DNA from: Diadophis punctatus similis
Taxonomy: Eukaryota > Chordata > Lepidosauria > Squamata > Dipsadidae
Reading direction: 5' to 3'
DNA: 64,000 nucleotides
Assembly: GCA_023053685.1 (NCBI GenBank)
Contig: JALIGW010000032.1
Location: 5,721,288-5,785,287 of the forward strand
Shown piece after piece: positions 1-10,800 of this stretch. Made by a program: the position numbers and the translations under genes. Positions within the stretch are counted from its first letter, which is position 1. The number at the start of each line of letters is the position of its first letter. Under the pieces are notes generated by a model, which saw nothing but the letters and a program-made list of their open reading frames with translations, did no database searches and was not told where the DNA came from.

Positions 1-213
1 ATTTCAGACAAATGTCTGTCCAATTTCTTCTTAAAACCCTCCAGTGATGGAGCACCCACAACCTCTGGTGGGAAGCTGTTCCACTGGTTGATTTTTCCTC
101 ACAGTTAGGAAATTTCTCCTTAATTCCAGGTTGCTTCTCTCCTTGATGAGTTTCCATCCATTGTTTCTTGTCCTGCCTTCTGGTGCTTTGGAGACGAAGT
201 CAACTTCCTCCTG
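1..213 (-). mobile_element. CR1-type LINE, 3' fragment cut by window edge
   Basis: The + strand reads the complement of the CR1 ORF2 C-terminus (TVRTINQWNSLPPEV-type peptide on the minus strand), including the 'ccagtgatggagcaccc' and 'ggttgcttctctccttgat' blocks shared with many copies here. The 3' end lies left of base 1. Homology breaks near 213, the usual 5' truncation of CR1. Confidence 0.85.
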
Positions 214-368
214 CTATACTCTGCAGGAGAGGCCATCTTTCCTACTTGTCATGGCTTTAATATTTTTGTCATGCGTCCCCTTGCATTTCATTTCCCCCCC
301 AAATCCAGATCTTCCAAAAGTCATTTAAAGACCAAGGTGGCATCTCTCTGGTTGCAAGCAGAAGACGG
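214..368. other. Short unassigned spacer
   Basis: Pyrimidine-rich sequence between a CR1 fragment and a SINE. I see no repeat or gene signal in it. Confidence 0.4.
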
Positions 369-607
369 GGCCGAGGTGGCGCAGTGGTTAGAGTGCAGCA
401 CTGCAGGCTACTTCAGCTGACTGCTAGTTCAGCAGTTCAGCTGTTCAAATCTCACTGGCTCAAAGTCGACTCAGCCTTCCATCCTTCCGAGGACGGTAAA
501 ATGAGGACCCAGATTGTTGGGGGCAATATGCTGAACTCTGTAAACCTCTTAGAGAGGGCTGGAAAGCACTATGAAGCGGTCTATAAGTCTAAGTGCTATT
601 GCTATGC
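369..607 (+). mobile_element. tRNA-derived SINE with MIR/L2-like tail
   Basis: The head has a pol III A box (tggcgcagtgg, about 377) and a B-box-like gttcaaatctc (about 443). The tail has 'gtaaaatgaggacccag' and 'gcactatgaagcggt', resembling the 3' end of CORE/MIR SINEs mobilised by L2 LINEs. It ends in a short 'gtgctattgctat' tail. Near full length. The exact family name in squamates is not certain. Confidence 0.8.
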
Positions 608-710
608 TCCTTTCCTGAGGTCCAGACTCATACCCGTCCCCCTTCCCGTACCAAGGGGTGCAAGCAAAGGAAGCATGCATCCCTGGACCCACGAGAAAGA
701 CAAACAGAGA

Positions 711-1092
711 AAGTCCTCGACTTATGATCACAATTGAGCTCAAAATTTCTGTTAACTAAACAAGATCGTTGTTAAGTGAGTTTTGCCCCATTTTACGCCT
801 TTTCTGGACACCTTTTCTTGTTAAGTGAATTACTGCTAACTATTAGTAACATGGTTGTTAAGTGAAGCTGGCTGACTTGGCTTGTCAGAAGGTTGCAAAA
901 GCAGGATCCAGGACACTGCAACCGTCACAAATGTGAATCACTTGCCAAGCATCTGAATTTTGATCACGTGGCCATGGGGTTGCAGCAAGGTTGGGAAAGT
1001 GTGAAAATCGGTCATAAATCACTTTTTTCAGGGCCATTAACTCAGAATGGTCATTAAACGAATGGATCGAGGAAGTCGAGGACAACCTGTAT
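711..1092 (+). mobile_element. TA-MITE (Tigger/pogo-like), near full length
   Basis: The ends are the inverted pair 'gtcctcgacttatg' and 'gtcgaggacaacctg'. The interior has repeated 'gttgttaagtga' blocks and CACGTG at 965. It belongs to a family with about 20 copies in this window. TIRs and TA target sites are best defined by the 56-bp copy at 26535. It is non-autonomous, with no open frame of note. Confidence 0.8.
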
Positions 1093-1338
1093 TCTGAGTC
1101 TAACTGTTGGAGCTCTCTTTTCAGACCCTAATTTCTTGGGGGGGGGTCATGGAAAGGAAGGATCAAATAAATGTCCCCAAACTAAAAAAAAAGGCTGCAA
1201 TCATCCAAGAACTGGCACCAAGCTCCTTACTGCAAAAAGCTTAAGAAGATGTTAGAAATGGATTCCGGTGACTGCTGGGTGTGAAACTGGAGCTCCATTG
1301 ATAGTGATAGACGATAGGAGTATTCCAGTGTTTTAACA

Positions 1339-1697
1339 GATGAACAGAGTTGGAAAGGACCTTGTAGGTCATCTAGTCCAACCTCCCCGCCCAAGCAGGA
1401 GAGCCTACACCATTTCTGACACATGGCAGTCCAATCTCTTTTTGAAAGCCTCCAGTGATGAAGCTCCCACAACTTTTGAAGAGGCTGCCACAAGAATCCT
1501 CCAATATTGGAAGATGCTATTAGGTCTCCCTTAAACTTTCTCTTCCTTGGGTTAAACATACAGAGTTCCCTCAACCGTTCATCATACAGACCCCTGATTA
1601 TCTTAATTATTCTCCTCTCCACTCTTTCTAAGATCCTACCCGTAGTATCATTTTTGTATCGTGGTGACCAGAACTGGATGCAGTATTTTAAGGAGGA
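1339..1697 (-). mobile_element. CR1-type LINE 3' end with internal deletion
   Basis: The 3' terminus 'aacagagttggaaaggacc' is at the left. The text jumps near 1485 from the 'agctcccacaactt' block to 'gccacaagaatcctccaata', so the middle is deleted. It continues to the 'gaccagaactggatgcagta' block. The right end abuts an oppositely oriented CR1 at 1698. Confidence 0.85.
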
Positions 1698-2038
1698 CTA
1701 AGGGGGACATGATAGCAGCATTCCAGTATTTGAGGGGCTGCCACAAAGAAGAGGGAGGGGGTCAATTTATTGTCCAAAGCACCAGAGGGCAGGAGAAGAA
1801 GCCATGGATGGAAACTAATCAAGGAGAGAAGCAGCCTAGAATTAAGGAGAAACTTCCTAACAGTGAGGACAATTAACCAGTGGAACAGCTTGCCACCAGA
1901 AGTTATGGGTGCTCCGTCGCTGGAGGTTTTTGAGAAGAGACTGGACAGCCATTTGTCTGAATTGATATAGGGTCTCCTGCTTGAGCAGGGGGTTGGACTA
2001 GAAGACCTCCAAGGTCCCCTCCGATTCTGTTACTCTGT
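1698..2038 (+). mobile_element. CR1-type LINE 3' end
   Basis: Starts in the ORF2 C-terminus (GDMIAAFQYLRGCHKEE in translation) and runs through 'ggttggactagaagacctcc' to the 3' tail 'tctgttactctgtta'. It is 5'-truncated and lies back to back with the minus-strand copy at 1339-1697. Confidence 0.88.
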
Positions 2039-2215
2039 TAGTTAGCCAGTGGAATGGCTTGCCACCAGAAATTGTGGGTGCTCCAACACTTGGAGGTTTT
2101 TAAGAAGAGATTGGACAACTATTTGTCTGAAATGAGATAGGGCTTCCTGCATGAGCAGGGGGCTGGACTAGAAGACCTCCACTGTCCCTTCCAACCCTAT
2201 TCTTCTCTTCTGTTC
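2039..2215 (+). mobile_element. CR1-type LINE 3' end, second short copy
   Basis: Begins at 'ccagtggaatggcttgcc' and repeats the last ~170 bp of CR1 directly after the tail of the preceding copy. It ends in 'ctattcttctcttctgttct'. Either a tail-targeted insertion or a tandem duplication. Confidence 0.85.
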
Positions 2216-3255
2216 TGAAATTGAGATTGCAATGATAGCAGTCTCTCCCGCCCCACCCGGATTATGTTCAAAAAGGGCTAGAAATGATGGTCTCTTGCGT
2301 GTAAGGAAGGCCGTTTAATGAGGGCCCTTGTGCCCTGGCTGACAAATGCCACTGCCCTACAGAAGAGCCAATTATTTATGGAGGTGGGCTTCAGGTCGGT
2401 GGCTTTTGGAAAAGCTGCTCGGAATGAAAGAGAAAAATTTGACACGACCCATTCCGGTTGGTGAAGCTGGTACAGATCTTGGCGAAATGGATCAACCGAT
2501 TCCTTTGATTGGGGAAAAAGACATGATCTACATTTATTGGTGACCAGGAGGCTCTTAATTGTGTAAAAACTGGGATGGGTGGGAAATGACCTTGTATTTT
2601 ACAGTTTTGATAATTAATTTTCTATAAATTATAGAAAGAAGAGTAACGGGGCATAACTATAGTGAGAGAGGTCAAATAGATATTTATCTTGCAGTGAAGG
2701 ATATCAGAAGCCACTTCTTTCTATCTTTTGTCGTTCTGTTTTTCTTCAACTTTTCTTTACTTCTCCTTTTCTCTTTTCCATTGATTTCTTTCTCCTGTTT
2801 CTTTCTCCTTACTTTACATTATTTTGCATTAGTTTTTATGGTCTGGTTTGGAAGTTTGAATGAAGATATCATAGCAAGATAAGGAATGAATCGCACAGGA
2901 AAAAATCATGTTTCTTTGAACTCTGCTGTTGGACCAAAAAAGAAAAAAGAAAAACCAGAGGTATCTTTTCTTGCATTCTGGAAAAGGCTGGTGCAGAGCA
3001 GGTGTGTTTGATCTCACAACTAGCGGTAATGAAATAAACAGCTCCTTAATTAGAGCCACTAAGCAGGAACCTAAGGAAATGGTGATTTTCTTGACTTGAC
3101 TTCACACGCCTTGAACGGTTGGAGTCCTCCTCCACTTGCATGCTTGAAATGTGAGGGTTTTTTTTTAATTTACATTTTTTTAGAAAGCATTCCAAATCCT
3201 CAAATTTTCTTTTATTTTTTTCAGGCAAGGGGGGGGGGGGGAGTGTCTGTTTCCA
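2216..3255. other. Non-repeat stretch, no gene seen
   Basis: Unassigned sequence. About 2290-2400 has balanced composition and could be conserved non-coding DNA. About 2710-2830 is T/C-rich. A G homopolymer lies near 3230-3241. No splice-bounded open frame was recognised. Confidence 0.35.
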
Positions 3256-3642
3256 CAGGGAGTCCTTGACTTACAAACATAAGTTTAGGGATCCTTCGAA
3301 GTTACAAAGGCACTGGAAAAAGTGACTTACAGCCTGTCCTCAGACTTATGACCATCGCAGCATCACCACCACCACCGTGGTTTTGGGGTTAGAATTGAGA
3401 CACTTGGCAACTGACTGGTATTCATGACGGTTGCAGGTCACGTGATACACTTTTGCGACCTTCAAAATCAAGGGGGAAACTGGATTTGCTTAATGACCCC
3501 ATGATTCACTTAACAAATGCAGTGATTTGCTTAACAACCATAGCAAAAAGGTTGTAAAATCGGGCGTGGCTCACTTAAAAACCGCCATGCTTGGCAACGG
3601 AAATTCTTCTCCCAACTGTGATCGTAAGTCAAGGACGACGTA
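3256..3642 (-). mobile_element. TA-MITE (Tigger/pogo-like)
   Basis: Reverse orientation copy: 'gagtccttgacttacaaac' at the left and 'cgtaagtcaaggacgac' at the right. Contains TCACGTGA at 3438. It carries a small (CAC)n expansion near 3362. Confidence 0.78.
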
Positions 3643-4122
3643 TAATAACGGTGGCTCATTTACAGACATTGCTTTATAAAGTTTTTGGTCAATGACTGAA
3701 CCTCCCTTTGGAGCTTGTGGGAACTTCGTTTGTTGTCGACACGTGCACAGAAGGTCCTCTTTCTTCCATAAGGACTAGAACCTTGGTTTCTTTTAGGAAT
3801 TAAGCTAACACCCCTGGCACGCCAAACCTTACACCGGGGGGCTGTAAGTCTGGAGCTTGGCTGGATTCAGATCAAAAGCATTTTTCATCCGGTGGTTTTC
3901 TTTCCCATCCAGCTGTCTTACATCCGATCTGGGGGTGAGATCACCCTTCCCGATCTGTAAACGAGAGGAAAATTTCTCAGCTGCAGGATGATGGGTGAAA
4001 ATCCTGGGGATCTGATTGGTGGCGTATTTTGGGGAAACTAGGCAGGTCCTTTTATGCATACCTGAGCTTAGTTCTATTGTGAGGCTCCATGGCCCTTTGA
4101 AGGAAGGCTGGGGGAAGTTGAT
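3643..4122. other. Non-repeat stretch, no gene seen
   Basis: Unassigned. I found no repeat family, splice-bounded frame or RNA signature. Confidence 0.3.
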
Positions 4123-4206
4123 CAGAACAGAGCTGGAAGGGGCCTTTGAGGTCTTCTAGTCCAACCCCCTGCTCAAGCAGGAGATCCTCTCTACCATTTA
4201 TATACC
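4123..4206 (-). mobile_element. CR1-type LINE, terminal fragment
   Basis: Only the last ~80 bp of CR1 ('agagctggaaggggcctttg' to 'ctaccatttatat') is present. Confidence 0.75.
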
Positions 4207-4227
4207 ACATACGTAGCCAAGATCAAT

Positions 4228-4621
4228 ACAGCTAGCCTTCGACTTACATCCACAATTGAGCTCAAAATTTCCATTGCTAAACAAAACCAGTGTTAAATAA
4301 GTTTGCCCCATTTTACGACCTTTCTTGCCACTGTTGCTACGTGAATCACTGCAATTGTTAAATTAACAAGACAGACATTAAATGAATCTGGTTCATATTT
4401 ATGATGGTTGCAGTGTCCAGGGGTCACGCGATCCCCTTTTGTGACCTTCTGACAAGCAAAGTCAAGCAGGAAGCCGGATTCACTTAACGACCTAAACTTA
4501 ACACCTGCAGTGATTCACTTAACAACTGTGGCAAGAAAGGTCATAAAATGGAGGAAAATTCACTTGACATCTATCTCGCTTAGTAACAGACATTGTGGTC
4601 ATAAGTCGAGGACTTGCCTGC
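4228..4621. mobile_element. TA-MITE, palindromic (fold-back) form
   Basis: The left half reads in the forward sense ('cgacttacatccacaattga'). After about 4395 the right half reads in the reverse sense ('tgattcacttaacaactgtg', then 'gtggtcataagtcgaggac'). Both ends are therefore the same family end, making a long fold-back rather than the usual asymmetric copy. Confidence 0.75.
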
Positions 4622-5037
4622 ATTCTTTCGTGGTTATCACCCCCACCCCACCCTCAGTTCTGTGCACCAAAGCCAGCCTTTTTTTTCCTCAATTTTAAAA
4701 CTGAGGCCCCTTCAGAATCTAATTTCAATGGGAGCGATTGGGAACAGTTGCCCATTGAATGGATATGTGAGATGGGGAATAGTTTCGGAGGCTTGAGAGA
4801 AGCCAGAACGGCTGGCAGCCACGCTGGTGAGCCTGAGTCAGCTCTGGAGCTGTTGGCAAGCGGTCCTTCCTCTGGACACCTCAAGGAGGCCTGGCATCCA
4901 TAATGCTGCTCGTGGTGGTTAACGTTACAGTTACAGTCAATCAGGAAACAGAAGGGTGAGAAAGAGCAGCCGGTGGCGGCTGGGATTAAAATGAGTTGTG
5001 AAAGTCTCAAGCCTTCCCAGGAGGAGCTGGAATTTGC
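4622..5037. other. Non-repeat stretch, no gene seen
   Basis: Unassigned. Open frames here show no domain I recognise. Confidence 0.3.
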
Positions 5038-5615
5038 AGAATAACAAAGGTGGAAGGGACCTTGGAGGTCTTCTAGTCCAACCCCCTGCTCGAGCAGGCG
5101 AGGGTATACCATTCAGGACAGAAGGCTGCTCATTCTCTTCTAAAAAGCCTCCAGTGATGGAGCACCCACAACTTCTGGAGGCAAGTCGCTCCACTGATTA
5201 ATTCTTAATTAATTAATTAATTAATTCTTCTCACCGTCAGGAAATTCCTCCTTAGTTCTAGGTTGCTTCTCTCCTTGATTAGTTTCCATCCGTTGCTTCT
5301 TGTCCTGACTTCATGTGCTTTGGAGAACAGGTTGACCCACTTCTTCTTTGGGGCAGCCCCACAAATATTGTAACACTACGATCACGTCACCCCTAGTCCT
5401 TCTTTTCATTAGATTAGCTATACCCAAATCTTGCAACCGTTCTTCATATGTTTTAGCCTCCAGTCCCCCTAATCCTCTTTGTTGCTCTTCTCTGCACTCT
5501 TTCCAGAGTCTCAACATCTTCTTTTATATCGTGGAGACCAAAACTGGATGCAGTTTTCCAAGTGTGGTCTCACCAAAGCATTTTCAAAGCAGTACAAACA
5601 CTTCTCGTGATCTTG
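5038..5615 (-). mobile_element. CR1-type LINE 3' fragment (~0.58 kb)
   Basis: Runs from the 3' end 'agaataacaaaggtggaagg' through the ORF2 C-terminal region, past 'actggatgcagttttcca' to 'cgtgatcttg'. A (TTAA)n expansion at 5203-5226 interrupts it. The minus-strand peptide includes [16 protein letters not shown], characteristic of this CR1 lineage. Confidence 0.88.
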
Positions 5616-5864
5616 AAATTTGTAAGGCTGGATACAAAAAAATGCTTGATTAAATGGAAAGCATGCCATCTCTCCCCCCCCCTTCCCATGAAATGTCCCA
5701 ACATCTGGGAAAATTAGGTTGTTTTAGGAGCAAAGTTCTGTTCATGTGCACCTCCACCGATGCAGGAGATGGAGAACAGGCGACGGTCACTGACAAAACA
5801 TGTGTGAAGATACTATCACTTTGCATACGTGCATGAGATGCCATGCAACAGACCTCTGCATGGA

Positions 5865-6012
5865 GAATAACAGAATAGCAGAGTTGGCAGGGACCTTGGA
5901 GGTCTTCTAGTCCAACCCCCCACCCAAGGAGGAGACCCTATCCCATTCCAGACAAGTGGCTGTCCAGTCTCTTTTTAAAAGCCTCCAGTGATGAAGCTCC
6001 CAGAACCTCTGA
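5865..6012 (-). mobile_element. CR1-type LINE, 3' terminal fragment
   Basis: From 'aacagaatagcagagttgg' to 'agtgatgaagctcccaga'. About 150 bp of the 3' end only. Confidence 0.82.
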
Positions 6013-6050
6013 GATGTCACGTCAATGTGGTTGAAAAGGCTAACCCTAAT

Positions 6051-6442
6051 TGCAGCTAGTCCTCAACTTACGACCACAATTGAGCCCAAAATTTTCATTG
6101 CTAAGCAGGACAGTTGTTAAGTGAGTTTTGCCCCATTTTACAACTTTTCTGGCCACAGTTGTTAAGTGAATCCCTGCAGTTGTTAAGTAAGTCAAATGGT
6201 TGTTAAGTGAACCTGGCTTCCCCATTGATTCTGCTTGTCAGAAGGTCACAAAAGGGGATCACGTGACCCCAGGACACTGCGACCGTCATAAATACGACTC
6301 AGTTGCCAAGAATCTGAATTTTGATTATGGGGACGCTGCAATGGTCATAAATATGAAAACCGATCATCAGTCCCTCTTTTTCAGTGCCTTTGTAACTTTG
6401 AACGGTCATTAAACGAACGGTTGTAAGTCAAGGACTACCTGT
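6051..6442 (+). mobile_element. TA-MITE (Tigger/pogo-like), near full length
   Basis: Well-preserved ends 'tagtcctcaacttacgacc' and 'gtaagtcaaggactacctg'. The interior carries TCACGTGA at 6259. Confidence 0.85.
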
Positions 6443-6812
6443 ACAGCCCCCAGGGCAACTCTGAATCCTTTGGAAACTGGGACCCAGTTAGGAAGGCCCT
6501 GGGATTCTGGGAGGAGGAACGGAAGGAACCGCAGAGGCCCTGCCGGCTTCCCACATTGGGATGATGAAACCTTCAGAAGTGAGAAACTGCAAATTGTGGC
6601 TCACCAGCAACAAGTTTTGGGTGGATACAAGAAGCCACAAGCCGGCCAGCCCCTGTTTTGGCTTTGGCCGCGTCTGAACGGCTGCTGAATATATTGCTTG
6701 CAAAAGCCACCGGGTGGGGCGTGTGGTTGCCGGCTCCTTCTTGAGGGGGCAGGAGACAGGAAACCGGCTTCTCTCCCTTATTTGGGGATTACTACTCATT
6801 ACCACTTCCCAT
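6443..6812. other. Non-repeat stretch, no gene seen
   Basis: GC-rich unassigned sequence. Frames are open on both strands, but none is bounded by convincing splice sites. Confidence 0.3.
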
Positions 6813-7090
6813 CCAAGTTCAGCCCAACATTTCCCTTGCTGAGTGAGACTGTTGTTAAGTGAGTTTTGCCCCATGTTATGGCCTTCCTTGCCACTGCTGT
6901 TAAGTGAATCACTGCAGTGGTTAAGTTGGCAACACGGTTGTTAAGTGAATCTGGCTTCCGCATTGACTTTGCCCGTCAGAAGTTCGCAAAGGGGGATCAC
7001 GTGACCCTGGGACACTGCAACCATCATAAATACGAGTCAGTTGCCAAGCGTCCGAATTTAGATCACCTAACCACAAGGATGCTATGACGG
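6813..7090 (+). mobile_element. TA-MITE, truncated at both ends
   Basis: Internal TA-MITE sequence ('gttgttaagtgagttttgcc' onward) with TCACGTGA at 6997. Both terminal inverted repeats are missing or eroded. Confidence 0.75.
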
Positions 7091-7177
7091 ACACATCTGG
7101 GGAGGCTTAAGGAACACAAAGAGTGAAATTGTAGATCTTCAAATTAGAGCAGACCACATTTTCTAAGAAGTGCAAGT

Positions 7178-7212
7178 TTCTCTTTCTCATTCACTCTCTC
7201 TCTGTTTCTCTC

Positions 7213-7279
<67 letters not shown>

Positions 7280-7457
7280 TTGTTTTTTTTCTTTCTCTCT
7301 CTTTCTTTCTTTCTTTCTTCCTTCCTCCCTCCCACCTTCCTTCCTTCCTCCCTTCCTTTCATCTTTCCTTCTTTCTCTCTCTCACCCTTTCCCTTACTCT
7401 CTCTTTCTATTTATCTCTTTCTCACTCTTTCTCTTTCTTTTTCACTATCTTCTCTCT

Positions 7458-7537
<80 letters not shown>

Positions 7538-7572
7538 TTCCTTCCTTCCTTCTCACTCACTCACTCACTCAC
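7178..7572. repeat. Polypyrimidine tract, (TC)n with TTTC/TTCC
   Basis: About 395 bp almost free of purines on the + strand: two long (TC)n runs flank a TTTC/TTCC/CCCT-rich middle. Frames open through it are composition artefacts (poly Ser-Leu), not genes. Confidence 0.95.
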
Positions 7573-8192
7573 CTGCATGGGTAGCAAAGGAAAGGAAGGG
7601 ATCCAGTTTTAATTTAGTGCCTTTTCCATGCCCAAAGTGGGCACTTGTGGGTAGGTCTCCTTTAGCCCTCTACGCTTTGAGTAATAAGAATGTAATTTGC
7701 TTCCAGCCTGGCTTTGCCAACATGTGAGTCTACCTGTCAGATTAAATGGGGATTTTCAGCGGGTGTGAGCGCTAGATTGATGCTGGGTGCCGAGTGGCAG
7801 ACAAGGGCAGCGCACACCTGGGCTTTATGACAGGTGCTGGAGTTGCACTCCTGTGACCAAAGGGGGCTTGGCTGTCTGAAGATGATTTATGGCTGGCATG
7901 CCGAGGTTTGGATAGATGGAGCGTGTGTGTGTTGAGGGGGTGGGGAGTGAGGATGAAACTGCAGAATTGTGTTGGGAAAATGTCCACAGAATACCTCGGT
8001 CTTGCACTTGCTCAGAGGGGTGTCAGTAGGAAAGGACTCTGCTCTGCAAGGCATGCAATTCTAGGGGGGCAACCCAGAAGGGACTGGGGGACGTTAGTGG
8101 GGAAATCCCCTCTTACTCTGCGAAAGCTCTTTCCCTAGGGCTGGCTCTCTTGCGCAGGTCAGGCTACTATTCAGTTACTTAAGAGAAGAGAA
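7573..8192. other. Non-repeat stretch, possible conserved non-coding
   Basis: Balanced-composition unassigned sequence. About 7735-7910 lacks repeat signatures and may be conserved, which I cannot test here. Confidence 0.3.
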
Positions 8193-8303
8193 TCTTTGTA
8201 GCTCAGGGTTGAAGTGCGGGGTCCTGGGTGGTTTTCTTGCAGACGTTTCATGATCCAACTAGGGAACACCTTCAGTGCCAGAAGGAAGTGGGGTTTGCTC
8301 TGC
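8193..8303 (-). mobile_element. Hammerhead-like repeat family 1, single unit
   Basis: Complement of the unit shared with 16168, 24305, 27482, 35591 and 37265. It keeps GAAACGTC and the stem I strand TGC on the minus strand, but the CTGATGA core is mutated to CTGAAGG. Probably a Penelope-like element LTR fragment. Confidence 0.6.
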
Positions 8304-8670
8304 AGGGATTCACTTAACAATCATGGCAAGGGAGGTCATAAAATGGGGTGTGACTCAGGGGTGAAATGCTACCGGTTCGGCCTGGTTCGGGCGTACTGGT
8401 AGCAGCGGCAGCCGGTGGTTCGGAGAACTGGTAGCGACGGCAGCGCAAGGCTCCGCCTGGACGTCGCCATTTTTGTTTTTTAACCCTCTGCGCATGCGCA
8501 AAGCCTTCTGCGATGCGCAGAGAGTGAAAAAGTGTGAGTGACCGGCTTCCGAAGCTGTAGGGCAGGTAAGTACATTTCACCGCTGGTGTGACTCACTTAA
8601 CTCCCACCTTGTTTAGTGACAGAAATTCTGGTGCCAATTGTGGATGCAAATTGAGGGCTGCCTGCATTTT
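8304..8670 (-). mobile_element. TA-MITE split by a hAT-like MITE
   Basis: Reverse-oriented right part of a TA-MITE ('gtcataaaatgggg', then 'cttaactcccacc') interrupted at 8356-8585. Removing the insertion and one copy of its 8-bp duplication restores a continuous MITE. Confidence 0.75.
8356..8585. mobile_element. hAT-like MITE family B with exact 8-bp TSD
   Basis: Starts CAGGGGTGAAATG and ends CATTTCACCGCTG, imperfect inverted repeats of hAT type. It is flanked on both sides by GTGTGACT (8348-8355 and 8586-8593). GC-rich 230 bp, no open frame. Confidence 0.88.
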
Positions 8671-8811
8671 GCGGTGGGGGCCTCTGGGGCGGCTTCTGAG
8701 ATGGGATCCAGATGGAGATCATTTCCTGGAAACCTGGCCTTGAGATGGACAGAAGGCAGTTGGCCGGGTGGAAAGGGACAAAAGGCTTGGACCTTCTCAA
8801 TTCTCCTGGTC

Positions 8812-9030
8812 ATGGTTGTTCCAAAGGTGCTTTTTCCAAACGGCAACTTGACCTTCCTTGATTTTTTTCCGCTTCTCATCCATGAAGCTGAACTGAAGAA
8901 GAACTGAAGAGAAGCTTCAAGAACTGAAGAAGCTTCTTGGATGAGAAGCAAAATGTTTTCGAAGTAAAACAAAAACAAAAACCCAAGAAAGTCCAGTTGC
9001 CTTTTGGAAAAAGCACCTTGGGGACATGAC
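8812..9030. mobile_element. Hammerhead-like repeat family 2, fold-back
   Basis: Inverted arms: 'ccgcttctcatccatgaag' on the left and 'cttcttggatgagaagcaaa' on the right. Outer arms 'tccaaacggcaacttgac' and 'gtccagttgccttttgga' also pair. Same family as 22985, 37670, 46366 and 53598. Confidence 0.65.
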
Positions 9031-9563
9031 CGAAGGATTGCACACCTGCTGGGCCAGGCGTCTCGTGCCTCGGTTTACCCAGATGTTTTCTGGGCAGTGC
9101 TGGATCTGCAGTAACTCGGTCACCTCTGCAAGTATCCTTTTTTTTTTCCAAACAGCAAAACCTTCAAACTTCCAATTATGTGTTATTAAGGTAATTTCGG
9201 CTTCTCATGCGCGTCTCGCTCGCTGCGTTCTGCAGAGCCCTCTCTGGCCCCGGGATCCGAGCTCCGATCCAGACTTCAGAAAGCTATAAACATTCCCCCT
9301 TTCATGTCTGGGAATCAAAGTGGCGTTCCTCACGGGGCAGGTATGGGCTGGGAAAGGGCCCCCGGAGGGAAAGAGGCAGACAGACGAAATGAGCCCCCTC
9401 CCCCCACAAACCCACCCCTCTTTCCCCTCTGAAATAGCCAGAAGAACAGGCTGCCTAGAGACCCCCGAGATTCCATCGATTTGAGGAACCAGAAAGCAAA
9501 TTTTTCCCTCCCTTGCCGGATTCCTGATTTTGGACTTCTGTGATGTCTGTGATGGAGGACAGA
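9031..9563. other. Non-repeat stretch, no gene seen
   Basis: Unassigned, moderately GC-rich. No recognised frame. Confidence 0.3.
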
Positions 9564-9720
9564 ATGGTCCTCGACGTACGACCACAATGGAGGGCAAAAA
9601 TTCTGTTGCTAAGCGAGATGGTGAATTTTGCTCCGTTTTACGACCTTTTTGTTGCCGTTGTTAAGTGAATCACCACAGCTGTTAAGTTAGTAGCACGGTT
9701 GCAAAGTGAATCTATTTCCC
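9564..9720 (+). mobile_element. TA-MITE, left part only
   Basis: Begins 'tcctcgacgtacgaccac' and stops after about 150 bp, lacking the second half. Confidence 0.75.
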
Positions 9721-9825
9721 ATGGGCATCTGGCTGGCCCCCACTAGAAACAAAATGATGGACCAAAGTGAGACTTGGTCTGATCAGCAAGGGATAATTTT
9801 CTTACATTGCTATGGAAGACAGCAG

Positions 9826-10240
9826 AATAACAGAAGGGACTTTGGAGGTCATCTAGTCCAACCCCCTGCTCAAGGAGGGGACCCTATAACATTTTCAGAC
9901 AAATGGCTGCCCAATCTCTTCTTGAAAACCTCCAGTGTTGGAGCACCCACAACTTCTAGAGGGAAGCCGTTCCACTGGTTAATTGTTCCAACAGTCAGGG
10001 AATTTCTCCTTAGTTCTAGATTGGTTCTCTATTCATTAGACTAGACATTCCCAGTTCCAGCAACCGTTCATCGTATGTTTTAGCCTCCAGTCCCTTAATC
10101 CTCTTTGTTGCTCTTCTCTGCACTCTTTCCAAAGTCTCAACATCTTTTTTACATCATGGTGAGCAAAACTGGATGCAATATTCCAAGTGTGGCCTTACCA
10201 AGGCTTTATAAAGCGGTACTAACATTTCATGAGATCTTGG
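9826..10240 (-). mobile_element. CR1-type LINE 3' fragment with deletion
   Basis: 3' end 'cagaataacagaagggactt' at the left. An internal gap near 10028 joins the 'ttagttctagattggttctc' block to 'attagactagacattccca'. Runs to the 'catttcatgagatcttgg' block. Confidence 0.87.
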
Positions 10241-10570
10241 CAATTCCTCCTCAGTTCTAGGTTGCTTCTCTCCTTGATTAGTTTCCACTCATTGCTTCTT
10301 GTTCTGCCCTCAGGCGCTTTGGAGAATAGCTTGACTCCCTCTTCTTTGTGGCAACACCTGAGATATTGGAACACTACTATTATGTCTCCCCTGATCCTTC
10401 TTTTCATTAAACTAGACATACCCAGTTCCTGCAACCGTTCTTCATACGTTTTAGCCTCCAGTCCCCTAATCATCTTTGTTGCTCTTCTCTGCACCCTTTC
10501 CAAAGTCTCAACATCTTTTTTTAATATGGTGGAGACCAAAACTGGATGCAATATTCTAGGTGTGGTCATA
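10241..10570 (-). mobile_element. CR1-type LINE fragment, second in tandem
   Basis: Restarts at the 'caattcctcctcagttcta' block in the same orientation as the preceding copy, so this CR1 region is partly duplicated head to tail. The minus-strand peptide contains [20 protein letters not shown]. Confidence 0.87.
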
Positions 10571-10619
10571 CATGAGCCAGATGCCCTGATGGTTCATTCT
10601 GAAAGATCCAAGGAGAATA

Positions 10620-10800
10620 GTGCTAGCTGCAGTTCAGCTGTTCAAATCTCAAGGTTGACTCAGCCTTCCATCCTTCCGAGGTGGGTAAAATGAGGACCCA
10701 GATTGTTGGGGGCAATATGCTGAACTCTGTAAACCACTTAGAGAGTGCTGTAAAGCACTATGAAGCGGTATATAAGTCTAAGTGCTATTGCTATTGCTAT
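10620..10800 (+). mobile_element. L2-tail SINE, 5'-truncated
   Basis: Lacks the A box. It starts just before the B-box region (gttcaaatctc) and continues to the 'gtgctattgctattgctat' tail. Same family as 369-607. Confidence 0.8.

Noticed and set aside
7178..7572. Long Ser/Leu-rich open frames in the CT-rich tract
   Set aside because: They are open only because polypyrimidine repeats lack stop codons. No codon-like substitution pattern or splice context.
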